Source of the DNA: Prostheceraeus crozeri
Taxonomy: Eukaryota > Platyhelminthes > Polycladida > Euryleptidae
NCBI GenBank assembly: GCA_907163375.1
Contig: CAJQUW010005245.1
Location: 372,001-436,000 of the forward strand
DNA length: 64,000 bases
Direction of reading: 5' to 3'
Position 1 is the first letter of the stretch. Every line of letters begins with the position of its first letter. The notes under the pieces are model-generated. The model had not been told where the DNA came from, did no database searches, and saw only the letters and a list, made by a program, of their open reading frames with translations. Made by a program: the position numbers and the translations under genes. This document shows positions 11,255-22,030 of this stretch, one piece after another.

Positions 11255-12369
11255 GCTTCCGCTGAAGTCGTTGGAATCGTAAATATGTCGAAGATAAAAT
11301 TTGAACTGCTGAAGAAATTTCACTTGATATGATTGGACTGAAATCAGTACGGCAATTTTCCGATGGATTTGTGCAACGATTCTGAAATTGTTATTTCCAG
11401 ATTTTCTTCCATTGTAGGCCTATTCATCGCTTCTGGCGACATCTTCGCTTTTTAAGATTCTTCAGAAGATTCACGATCGATCTTGGAAATTTGTGGATCA
11501 TACTTTTCTTTGGTGCAATTTTATCTCTTCAGCAATTCGAAACAGTTCTCTTTTCGAACGCGGGTGAGGGATTATGAAAAAATTGTAGCATAACCGATTG
11601 ATTTGTGCAGTGATCTAGCATTATTGTCTGTTCGATAACCTTTTTCATTTTCATAACACTACTTTTTCAGCAAAATTACAGAATAGAAATACAGATGAAA
11701 ATAAACCGGCATAATTATTTTGATTGGAAGTACATATGTAACCTTAATTAATACCGTTATTAGGTACGACCCAGCTGACGGACATGTTGTTGGGTTAATC
11801 AAAACGAACAAAAAAGACCTGCCACAACCAAGCTGTATGTATACGTGTAACTTAACTGACTAATCATAGAAATTTGTCGATAAGTTGACACCTGAGCGGA
11901 GGTACAAATGCCAATTTGAAAAAAATGTCGATGTTGACAGCGCGTTTTTGGCTTTGTGACCATGGATTTGTTATGTGCCACTCTCATTCCTTTTTACATT
12001 CTTGTGGTCCAGAAGAAGCTGCGTTAGACGATTTCCACTTGATGATGCTCCACTATTCGGCGCTTACATGTTACAGTGATGGTGGTAACTTGGACAAATT
12101 TTAGGCATTTTCATGAACAGAGAAGAAATCAGCTTACAGACACTTTTTGGCGCCTCAAAACGTCGCAGCCTAGGCATTACGAACAATTCTGCAACAAATG
12201 AAAAATTTTATTGATACCTGGTCGTCGTCCTGGTCTACGTAGTAGGTAGCTATCATAGTCGCTATTATTGAACTTGTTATCTAAATCTTTATTAAAATAT
12301 GTTGACTTGAACATGATGTTGCATGAAAGCGTGCATAGCGTCATTTGCAATAAAGATCATCACTTGTTT

Positions 12370-12690
12370 CATCGGGCATCCCAAGAAGGAAATGCAACTA
12401 TAGTCTTGTCGAATTTAATCGATGCAGACTGCACAGAAATAGATAACGATGTAGTCTCTGGAACCGAAACGTAGCCTCATCCAATACACAATAACGACAC
12501 AAAAATCGCACTTAGAAACACTTGTCGACCATTTCATGATTGAATTAAAAGCGGTCACATGTGTAATTCTAAGTTTTTCATTGGTTATTCAGGCTCCTAA
12601 TCAGTTCCTCCGGTTGTGTCGTGATCTCTTCAATTAATTTTTTTTCTAGTCAACTTTGTAACACTTTCCATGAACCAGTTTATGCGAGTT
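12370..12690 (+). repeat. Dispersed repeat, copy 2
   Basis: Matches 425-720 in the same orientation across several blocks (see copy 1). Outside these limits the similarity fades. It lies downstream of the ERCC5 stop codon, outside the coding exons. Confidence 0.55.
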
Positions 12691-14209
12691 TTTATCATTA
12701 GAATATGACTCGATGGCTCAAAGTTGAAGACATTAAAGCATTATGTCATGCCTTTAACTACGACGTTATCAACACCTCTTCATGAAGAAGCGGAGGCTAT
12801 GGCAGAAATGAAGCTACTTGCCACTACATTTCTATATTCTTGGCTTTCTCACTGCCTCGACTTCTACTCAGTATGCAATAAGCCTATCAGAGATGACAGA
12901 AACTATAGAGCCCAATTTTACGAGTTCATGTCACTCACAATTCAACACTTGCGGTAATCAACATGTGTTTAATCAATGACAACTTAAATGATTTTTTTGG
13001 AATTGTCACAGGTAAATCATATAGCTCTTTAGTAATTCAATATGATATCATTTGTAATTACCAATTTAACTTGTACTACTAATCCCTTCCAGTGTCCGAC
13101 TTCCCCAATTTCATAACGGCATCTTTTGAAAATGCGACATGCCACACACATGAAGGTTATGAACTGTCGTTAATGCTAAGCATAATTATAAACACTCACA
13201 GCTGTAGTCGTATAGGGCAACGCCGTTATACCACTGCTTTTTACATTTTCCCCAGCGTTAACCCGCTGCCTGCACAGAGAGAAATATTGAATTTTCTATT
13301 AATCAATGATGTTTTACGAAATTCTAGGCAGCGTCACCCCACTGATGGATCTTGGACTATCAGCACTGATTATAAAAGTCATTTGTCTATGCAAAGAGTA
13401 GCATGATAAAGCAGAAATAGTAACTCAAAAAGTTGTGTAACATATAGATGGAGAGCTGAGTTTTGATTATTCCTCAACAAGCCTTCTGAGTACCAAAATA
13501 TTTCGCTCGAGTTTCTCATCATTGGCTGCTTTTCCTTTACATAATTTAAAATAATTCTCTATTGATCAAAAAAATAAAAACATGAAATCAATTGGTAGAA
13601 ATATATTTAATAAAATAGAAAACTTTAACAACTGCACGCAATTCATGTATGATACAAGAAAGTACGTGTTTTCACAAAATCACAATGAGACGAGACATTA
13701 CTTCATGATTTTCCAATTATATAAACGTGCAATGGACGGAAAATGGTTTCGCATTACCTTGTACACATAACATTTCGTCTCCTGAACAAAGTTAAAAATT
13801 TCTGAAATCAAAGGAAAGTTTCCCAAATTTCATGCAGCACAAATTTCTTTCTCATAACATAGGATCTCGAATATGATTTGCAGCGACATCAAAATTTTAA
13901 CACATTGAGAGATGCCAGCACAAAGCAGATATACAAGTTCAGATCTTCAACTATGATACAGCAGTAAATGAATTAGAATAACAGGATGGCATCAGAAATC
14001 GATGACAAAAACCATACTATCGATAAGAGATCTTTAAGAGAAATGGCGCATGATACATCGGACCAAGAGAATTTCATTTGCTTGCATCGAAGCAGTTGAG
14101 ACATTTACCACTCGGAGCTCAATGTCTGTGGTGCATCAGGAAGCTGAAGGGAGAGCCCAGACATCCATCAGATACTCATCCAGACACAGTGACATGTCAC
14201 GCATGTCAT
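12691..14209. other. Region downstream of ERCC5, including its 3' UTR
   Basis: No other coding block is recognised. The ERCC5 stop codon lies at 14210 on the minus strand, so the 3' UTR must extend leftward from here. I found no convincing AATAAA on the minus strand in the first few hundred bases; an ATTAAA occurs near 13.6 kb. The 3' end of the transcript is therefore not defined. Confidence 0.5.
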
Positions 14210-14644
14210 TTACAAACAGTCAGTCTCAACAAAACGAATGAAGTCGTCAACATCGTCATCCGAGGCAATTTCTTGGTCACTTTCTTCAGACAAGTTCACC
14301 CGCTCTACTACATTAGCGTCAGTTGAACGAAGTGGCGCACAATCCTTCGCTCTTCCTCGACCTCGACCTCGAACTCGTCCACGACCTCTACCTCGACCTC
14401 GTCCAAGATTTAGGACCTCCATAATGCGCGAACGTTTTTCAGGTTTGGGCTTTGTTTTCCTCGTAACTTGCTTCCGTTTCGGGGACGGTTTTGTTACAGG
14501 TTCTACTGGCTGTGGAACTTCTTCTTCTTCTCCTCCTTCACGTAGACGATGAAATGCGCGCGCAACTCGTTTGCTGTTAGAGAGTTTCTTGTTAGATGTT
14601 GATGTTTCAGAGGTGAAATCGAGTGCCGTCAACTTCAGTTGATG
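14210..14644 (-). CDS. ERCC5: ERCC5/XPG terminal coding exon (C-terminal 144 residues)
   Basis: The minus strand has a strong acceptor (TTTTCTCTTCTAG, ending at 14645) followed by an open frame of 144 residues to a stop at 14210. It starts HQLKLTALDF, which follows KEKQ from exon 44704-44788 in phase 0. It occupies the place of the XPG PIP box (family form QxxIxxFF), here QLKLTALD with the two aromatics missing. Next comes SKRVARAFHRLRE (residues 24-36), corresponding to the family's conserved post-PIP basic helix. Then follow an acidic EEEE, a lysine/arginine-rich stretch (55-73, probable nuclear signal), a Gly-Arg repeat (81-98) and an acidic tail rich in Ser/Asp (119-134). XPG cuts 3' of lesions in nucleotide excision repair in the nucleus. 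The tail is not alignable by eye to vertebrates; the identity rests on the joined exons. Confidence 0.85.
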   Translation of the reverse strand, partial: HQLKLTALDFTSETSTSNKKLSNSKRVARAFHRLREGGEEEEVPQPVEPVTKPSPKRKQVTRKTKPKPEKRSRIMEVLNLGRGRGRGRGRVRGRGRGRAKDCAPLRSTDANVVERVNLSEESDQEIASDDDVDDFIRFVETDCL

Positions 14645-14929
14645 CTAGAAGAGAAAATAAAGTTGATGATGAATAAAGTTTTTTTAATTATAGATATTGC
14701 GAAAACACGGTCTTATGAAAGAAGCTCATCGACTTCATTCAAGTCTGATAATGATTCAGGAGCTTTGTTTTTGACTCATGCTAAGGAATATGAAGTAAAA
14801 AACTAACAAAAAGATTTTGCAACTGCACAATAACTTACGCAAGGCATGAAAAATAATATAGTTCAGCAGACAGAACAAGATTCTGCAGGGAACGAGGCCG
14901 AATGTGAGACTTTCACAGAATGATGTACA

Positions 14930-15290
14930 CTCTATGCCTAATACGAATCAGCGCGTCTGCCGAGTTCTACCTGGTTTGTTTTCTTGCTACACATGATCAA
15001 AGAAAAGCACACGTTAATCCAACGGGACGCAGATAGCAATTTTTTCTAAAATAAATTATTTTATGTTTTCTCTTAACAACTGAAAAGTACCAAGACTAGA
15101 GCTATATATCTTCAGGTCATTTCCTATCATGTTCATGAGCATTTATCTATGAAGCTACACATATTCAGATTTGGCAAGCCTGTTACTGTCGGCAAACACC
15201 AACATGACTTAATCCATATTCTCGCATGCATCGCCGATCAGAAGGATGATAATATTACATACAAATGATAGAAAATGACCTGAAGACACA
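14930..15290. repeat. Local duplication, copy A
   Basis: It aligns in the same orientation with 16385-16790. Paired blocks include GAATCAGCGCGTCTGCCG versus GAATCTGCGCGTCTGTCG, TATGAAGCTACACAT versus TATGAAGCTATACAG, and GAAAATGACCTGAAGA versus GAAATGACCTGAAGA. It lies in the ERCC5 intron close to the terminal exon. No coding function was recognised. Confidence 0.65.
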
Positions 15291-18200
15291 TCATGATGGC
15301 TCTAGACCTAATACTTTTCAGTTGATAAGAGAAAACATAGAAAATTTCAATTTCACCAAAGTCTGCGTTTTTCTTAGATCACGTCTGATAAGAAGAGGAG
15401 CTAACTGGAACTCGGCAGAATCGCAGATTCGTAGCAGGCATAGGGTGTCGAGATTTAGGAATACTTTATTACTCTTATTCATCATGTTTTTATCTGGAAC
15501 TTTTTGTCATTCGCTATGCAACTTTGCTGAAAATCCGTACCTTGGAACGGAGTACATTGCATAAGTACTACAGTTTGACTCTTTCCCCGTTGCGGGGCAT
15601 CACCCAATGCTTCAAAATTCACAATTATAGCTTTGCACCTTGTGTGAGGCATGACGTATGCCTACATTACTACGAGGAATAAAAGTAGGCCAAAGCATCG
15701 CCAGATATTGAACAATGTAGCACTGTAGCTTGACTTCCATACGGCACCATTTGAAGCAATACGAAAAATTCTGATATTAGATTCAATTATTTGAAATAAT
15801 CACTTTTATTCAATTCAATTGCAATGTAATCTGTTAAATTCGGCGAAGCTTATCAAAATCTTATCACAGATTGTTGTCTTTCCTGTCAGTCAATAAGAGT
15901 GCACCATCTGTGCGATCAAAATTTATTCAATGATATCTTTCTATTGACTTTCATTGTTTTAATGAGAACAATCAGCTGGGAACTTATCCAATTTCTCTTC
16001 AATTTCGGAATTGGAAGCAATCATCAACTGGAAAATAATTGAAAAGATTGACTTATCGATCTCTATTGAAAGCAATATTATGTCCTTTTCAGAGAATTTT
16101 AACTATTAATGATTGTCTTGCAACTGAGCGAATGGGACAATTTTGAATTCTCAAAATTAAAGATGTACAACAAATTATGAAATTCTCATTCGCACCCGTT
16201 ATCAATAGGAATGTACATATAAACCATTTACAACGAAAATTCATAATGGAGATGACTTAAAACTCATGTTAACAACAAGGTTATTTATAATGATGAAGCG
16301 TTGGTGTAAAAAAATCCAAAAAAATGTTCGATCTAGAAATTGCGTGTAATAAAAACTTGTATTAGAATCTATCTGTGCTGACACTGCTCTTATTCTACGG
16401 CCATTATGAATCTGCGCGTCTGTCGGGTACTATCCGACTCCTTTTCTTGACAGGATCAAAGAAAAATACATTTTTATGCAATGGGAAGCAGACAGAGGTA
16501 TTCAGTAAAAACGACCGCCTTTTCTCCGATTAAGTATATATATTTTTTTCGTATGCATAGTAAGAAGTACTAAGTCTTGGAGTCATCTTTGGCATGAAAT
16601 GTTTTCAAGTCACCTTTGCCTATGAAGCTATACAGCTTCAGATTTAGCAAGCATCTTAATTTCGGCAAGCGCAATATTTTCAACATTTCATAAATGCAAT
16701 TTTCACATTCTCGTATACATTATACCGAAAGGAAGTTGTTGTTGGCATGACAGTAACACATGCAGCAGGTAGAAATGACCTGAAGAAATTCTATGAAATT
16801 GGATGAAATGGTAGCTATTCAGGTTTGTTCCCATTTTTCAACTGAGGATGCAACTCAATATTTAATTATTCTGCTTACATTCACTTCGAGTTGCTTTCAT
16901 TTTATGAGTTAAAGTGCTCATCGTCTTTGTGAAACTCAATATAACTTGATTGACATTACTGAAAACAACAAAACAACTCTCTAAGTAATTAAGCACACAA
17001 TAAGTGAGAATACTGATGTATTCAATCTTGAAAACATTCACTTAGATCCTCCAAAACTTAGCGGATTTGGCTTGTATTTACCATGCCATTTTGACAAATC
17101 TTGAAAAATGCACCAGCCAGATGACTTCGAACGGCTCCAGGTGGTAGTGGTATGCATGATATAGCATCAGTAGGACGTTGAAAGGTCGTGCCTGGATTCG
17201 TTTAGTGTCGCAATAGTGCATAAATGAACCAAATACCTCAGTTAGTACAAGTCCTATATCAGACCTGCATACGATCATTTAAGGTTCAACCACAATATTT
17301 TCATTTTGATTTAGTGTCATTACGAAGGGAGCCGACGTAATTCTTATGATAAGATTTCCGTCTGCTATGTACTTGCAGATCTAGACAAAAGAGCATAATT
17401 ATTCATATAAAACTCGGTCTGTTACATTATTCCGACCATTTCTCTAACAATAGCTTTTGAATGAAAGGGACTTGACAGCATTGTGAATTATCTGAAGCAT
17501 AAAATGAATGTAAAGATTGTGACGCTTAATTTATCAAATTTTTAGAATTTTCGTCAAGTTCAAATGACAATATTAAGAGGTGGTCCCGTGAAGCGCTCAA
17601 GTGGTCCTGTGACACACTGAGTAACGACATAAACTAGTTATCAAGAAGTAAGAGTCTCAAATCTTACTTCATGTAATTGGGGAGAATTTAGAGCTTCAGC
17701 ACGCAATTGTCATAGTTCTATGAAAATAGATATTGTCAAGTTCTATGTTCGCCAAATAGTTGAATATTCACGTAGTTGATCAAACGATGGGAGATAATAT
17801 TCATATTGATAAATGCAAAAGCAGCTCTCCTTTGTTTTAAGGTCAAATTTCCATTATATATAAAATCAGTACAAAAAACTGCTTCTTCGGAGTTCCGCGC
17901 ATTTAATGGTCGATAGAACTAGATGGAATGACTTAATGCCTTTATGTGTTGATGCTCGTAGGATTAACAGTCTCAAACGAAAACTTGACTATTCTATGAG
18001 AAAATTACTTTGACTTTGATTAATGTAGGCCTATACTTGGTTCCACTCGTCGGAGCTCATGATCCTTTAGACAAATTTAACTATCCTGATAATTCTTATG
18101 GGGCATGTTTCAGAGCAGATATACGCATGCGCGCATCAGCATTTCATGCTTGCTAGTACATGCAACAGGCAGGAGAACGCGTAAGAGGTCTTTGTGGAAG

Positions 18201-19117
18201 CCCTTTGAGATGGACCCTTACCAGAGTGACTCAATATGAGATATTATTAGATAGTGGTTTTCGGCAATTCTTCCTCCGTTCTGACGGACAATTTTTGAAA
18301 TGGCGGTTTTCCTCATGGCGGAAAGTTCATTGACCAAAAAACTTTTGCGGCTTGCTGTTACGAATCCGTCAGGAAATGACACCCTTTGTCATTATAATAA
18401 CTGCTTTTACGATCCGCTATGAATGTATAAGCTACATACAGAAAATTCAACGAGAGTGCATTCAATAATGAAGATGACAGGACGAAAAATAGCGTGAATA
18501 CTTGTGGCGTGCATTCAGTTTGTACAATTACAACGAATGGCCACATTCCGACCGGTATGAGCCTCCTATTGCTAGAAATGGGGCCCATCAATGACTGAAC
18601 GGCCTCTACCAGATGATTGCGGTACAATGGTCAAAGGTGCTCGACTCCTAGCGATTGGTGATAGCAATGGGACCTTACAAGATAATCAGTCTCTGCCTCT
18701 TTATGAAAAGGCATTTTGGAACCTATTTATATTTCGAATAGTCAGCTTCCTCATTGTTAATTCGAAGGGGCTGTGCGGAAATCGCATAATGCTCTGAAAA
18801 TTCGCAAGTTTGACAGAAATTCGAGCTTTAGGATCCTGATCAGCAGTAGGAGTTTTGAAATTGCGACATGAGATTGCGTTTTGAGATTGTTCTCAGAGTA
18901 GTTCATGAAATCCATGAATTCGAGCCGACAAACACCTTCAGCTTATCATGATGTCCTCAGCGAAAGATAGTCCTCATGCCAAATTTCTGAATGTCAGAAA
19001 ATATGAGAATCTAATCCGCCTGTATCAACCTGTGACAGTGGAAGACTACTAATCATGGGTAGGTAGATATGATGTGCAAATATATCAAAATATCATCATT
19101 ATTTTATCTGTTTTCTC
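15291..19117. other. Intronic sequence, no other gene recognised, 15.3-19.1 kb
   Basis: Apart from duplication copy B, I see AT-rich sequence without conserved coding blocks. A minus-strand open frame at 17078-17278 was examined as a possible exon and not accepted. Confidence 0.45.
16385..16790. repeat. Local duplication, copy B
   Basis: Diverged partner of 14930-15290, offset about 1.45 kb. Copy B carries small insertions relative to A. The order of blocks is preserved, so this is a tandem-type duplication or two copies of one repeat family. Confidence 0.65.
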
Positions 19118-19125
19118 ATGTAGAT

Positions 19126-19827
19126 CAGAGATGTGCAACGGCTGTGACCCGAACCAGAACCATACATTGGAACCCGACCCAAAAATATTACCGACACTAG
19201 AACCCGAACACGACTCGAAAAACAATTAATTGAAAAATCAAATCACCGCGCCGTGGATGAATTGTTTTATGCAGTTTCCAATATATGGGCTTGAGCCTTT
19301 GTGACGTGAACGAATAGACTGGCACCACAAGTACGTTTAATTAGAATCGATTCAAATCAAGTTCAGAAAAAAATTATGGATCGATCATGAATACTGATGT
19401 TGTCAATAATACAATTATGGAAATTGGGACATATTTCTTAGCTGCATCATTGAAATACGTAGTTCATTGCAGAATTCCGCATATTATGATTGCTTCTTTG
19501 TATTGCAATATAGTTTCATGCTATAATTTTTTCAAATGTTAGGCCTATGTACACTTAAAAATGCTTAATATATTAGTTTGACAAAAAAAGAAACATATAC
19601 CGTTGGTAATGGATATGCGATTGAGGACATGTATTTAGCATTCCATAATAAGTACATGTGTGCATGCATAGCAATTGTATGCGCATACACTTGTGAATTA
19701 TGTATATGCATGGTCGAAGTCAACAAAACATAAGCATATTTATAAAATTCTAAGCATCATGAATTCCTAACCCGGCATCATAAATTCGTAAAACCGCCCG
19801 AATTCCGGTCGGGTTCGGACACCTCTA
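19126..19827. mobile_element. hAT-like non-autonomous element with 8-bp TSD
   Basis: The left end starts CAGAGATGTGCAACGG, and the reverse complement of the right end starts TAGAGGTGTCCGAACC. Both are followed by a GACCCGAACC-like block. It is flanked by ATGTAGAT (19118-19125) and ATGCAGAT (19828-19835), an 8-bp duplication with one mismatch. At 702 bp without an open frame it is a non-autonomous derivative. TIR form and TSD length are those of the hAT superfamily. Confidence 0.7.
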
Positions 19828-20177
19828 ATGCAGATTTGACAGACTAGTATTCTTTCATTCTGAAATATGCGAAAGTAGGCTGTAGTTGGCAAAATGTGAC
19901 ATTGATATTCTCACAAGCATTTGTAAAATTCTATCGAAGATTCTCATGATAGATTTCGAGCGTCATGGCTAGACAGAGCAGGAAGATGCAAGATTTCTTG
20001 ATACTATGATGTTCTCCAGATTAAGCTCCAGGTCCTTCATCCCTAATGAACTAAAAAAGCATGCAGAATCTTCTCTTCCCAATATTTAATCCTGTTATGG
20101 TAAGATTTACAAAAACCACCAGATAGTTAATCCTTGTCGTTAACCGCATGTAAACAGTATCACGACTATGACCAGTT

Positions 20178-20240
20178 AACAGCAATGAAACTAAATAAAC
20201 GATAGATCAAATTGCCATGCAAAAGATGTGTGGCTGGTAG
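20178..20240. repeat. Direct repeat flanking the tRNA-like unit, copy 1
   Basis: About 62 bp (starting TAACAGCAATGAAACTAAAT, ending in the GCTGGTAGG of the tRNA-like 3' end) recurs at 20475-20540 with two or three differences. It suggests two tandem SINE copies, the second truncated. Confidence 0.65.
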
Positions 20241-20303
20241 GATTCGAACCTACGACCAAGGTTAACTAGACCTGTGCTCTAACCAACTGAGCTACGAGCC
20301 ACT
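20232..20303 (-). tRNA. tRNA-Thr(AGT)-like sequence, probably a SINE head
   Basis: On the minus strand, an A box (TAGCTCAGTTGG) and a B box (GGTTCGAATCC) are perfect. The T stem GTAGG/CCTAC closes, and the anticodon loop CTAGTTA would read AGT (Thr). The acceptor stem appears to have lost one base on its 3' side, and the first anticodon-stem pair is mismatched. The downstream 62 bp is duplicated at 20475. This fits a tRNA-derived SINE or a decayed tRNA better than a working gene. Confidence 0.5.
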
Positions 20304-20474
20304 TACACGACTCTGTCAATTGGCAGGATCAAACCCTCACCACCACACATGAGTTGTCAAGGCAATAATAATCAATGAATAAATATCACGTCACAATTGT
20401 GACCGCCGACATTAAGGCAAGTAGCGGGGATCGATTGTCCATCAAAGCATCTTAAGCCATGTCGTGAATGCAAT

Positions 20475-20540
20475 TAACAGCAATGAAACTAAATAAACGA
20501 TAGATCAAATTGTCATGCAAAAGATGTGCGGCTGGTAGGG
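20475..20540. repeat. Direct repeat flanking the tRNA-like unit, copy 2
   Basis: Near-identical to 20178-20240; the tRNA-like body is lost after GCTGGTAGGG. Confidence 0.65.
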
Positions 20541-21243
20541 CATAATTCTTCGAATTTTCTGATTTCTATTTCACTTATCAACTTCATTGGAATGAAGAGA
20601 ACTTTGACTCAGTATAACTTTTCACTGATAAAAGCACATATCATGAAAAAAGGTATTTAAATTTGATTGAATTGAATTCATAACATTTTCATTATATATT
20701 TCAACATTTCATAGTTTCGAAATTGCTCCAATTCTCAAGTCAATAACTGAAAATGTCTGTCAATGGAAAACGAAGAAAGACTGTCATAACATCGTCTCAT
20801 AGCACTGATGACTTTTGTTTCTCATCGCCAAGAGAATATGCTGAAGAAAGTTTCAATGCCAAGATAGTTTTTCAGTGATTATTAGCAATAGAGAATAAGA
20901 CAAAAAAAAATACAAAGTGAAATTGTTAGACGACTAAGTGACAGATGGCACAAAATTCGACTTTCTCTAATTCGCAATATAGTCAGGAAAAAGTAAATCC
21001 ACGTGGAAATAAATCCAACTTGAGAGTGTCAATTTCACAAGCAAAATGAAATCCTAACCTGAACAACATGGAGAAATTCTAATTAATCCCAATTTCCTTT
21101 CTTCTCAATATTTTTGATTGTTGATATCCCTATCACTCAGAGTTTTGCCTGGAGAAAAAATATTTCGCTAGTGAATATGATCCTATCGCTAGATATTTGT
21201 AAGTTGTATTTCTACAACATCCTAATCAACTGTAATTAGGATA

Positions 21244-21825
21244 TTTTTTACTGAATTTTCACCCCTAGCACAGCTACAAGCCATGAACGAAGCTAGGGAT
21301 TACTCATTGAAAAGTAACAAATTGTATCATTTTAAATAAGTAAAAGTAAAATACCAGATCTTCTAATCTGATTTAATTTTCCTCATCAGAAATCTGTTCG
21401 CACGCCTCTTGAAAGCATCAAGATTGTTAGTAGTGGTCAGGGTAAGCTGATTCCAAAGGCTGTGCCGTGCGAACAAAGAAGCTTTTCGAGCGACTCACAG
21501 TACGTGCGCGCTCTAAGCTCACATGATGGCATATAAGTGCATTAGCTCTACGTGTGCTTCTGGAAAAGATGTTAGGTTTGGGTACGCATTCATTTACTGC
21601 GAAGCCGCTTTTACCGAAATGGAATAAGTAGAAGAGACTGAGTGAAGCTACATCCCGTCTGACGGAGAGCGGCTGCAACTCGCTCGCAAGTTTTCACCCA
21701 TAAGATTTTTCACACGTTTCTCAACCCGATCAAGGAGGTTACAATGTGCTTGTGGGGCGCCGACCCACAGATGACAACAATGTTTCAGAGGACGAATGGT
21801 GGACTTGTTAAGATAGCAGACATTC
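21244..21825 (-). mobile_element. CR1/jockey-like LINE, 3' fragment (copy 1)
   Basis: This is the same family and strand as the larger copy at 23.85-26.8 kb. Its minus-strand translation includes [17 protein letters not shown] and [20 protein letters not shown], matching the other copy's C-terminus. Both end (element 3' side) in the same sequence, GGGTGAAAATTCAGTAAAAAA. The 5' side stops matching near 21825, typical 5' truncation. A frameshift splits the ORF. Confidence 0.85.
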
Positions 21826-21948
21826 TTACGCCTTAGCTAAAAATCCTGTGTCTGTCATTCCGCACATTTCAGATGTAGGCAGCACGATGACCAGATGATG
21901 GTAGCACATGCATTACACGCCTGTGCAGTATATTCGTAAATAATTAAA

Positions 21949-22030
21949 TGAGTGGTCTCCGTGGCACTGTGGCTTTGGTCTAGTGATCTTTAGGTGTGGA
22001 GATCAAGCCCTAAACAAGGCTTCATTGGAT
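21949..22030 (+). mobile_element. Degenerate tRNA-derived SINE copy
   Basis: GGTCTCCGTGGCACTGTGG followed by a GATCTTTAGG and GAGATCAAGCCC segment matches the head of the SINE at 30273. The body is mostly lost. Confidence 0.55.

Larger units (their letters stand above)
9053..12365. other. No gene recognised, 9.05-12.4 kb
   Basis: No conserved protein block was found. Features present are a palindrome GGTGTCAATTGACACC at 10265-10280, an imperfect hairpin spanning about 10285-10385, a degenerate DR1 near 10507, and a short CT microsatellite at 11235-11254. Confidence 0.5.

Noticed and set aside
14238..14552. Plus-strand Arg/Pro-rich open frame
   Set aside because: It is the antisense shadow of the Gly-Arg repeat in the ERCC5 terminal exon.
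17078..17278. Minus-strand open frame with a possible donor (ATG/GTAAAT), considered as an ERCC5 exon
   Set aside because: Its translation does not match XPG, and the exons at 44704 and 14210 already join in frame without it; the acceptor side is weak.
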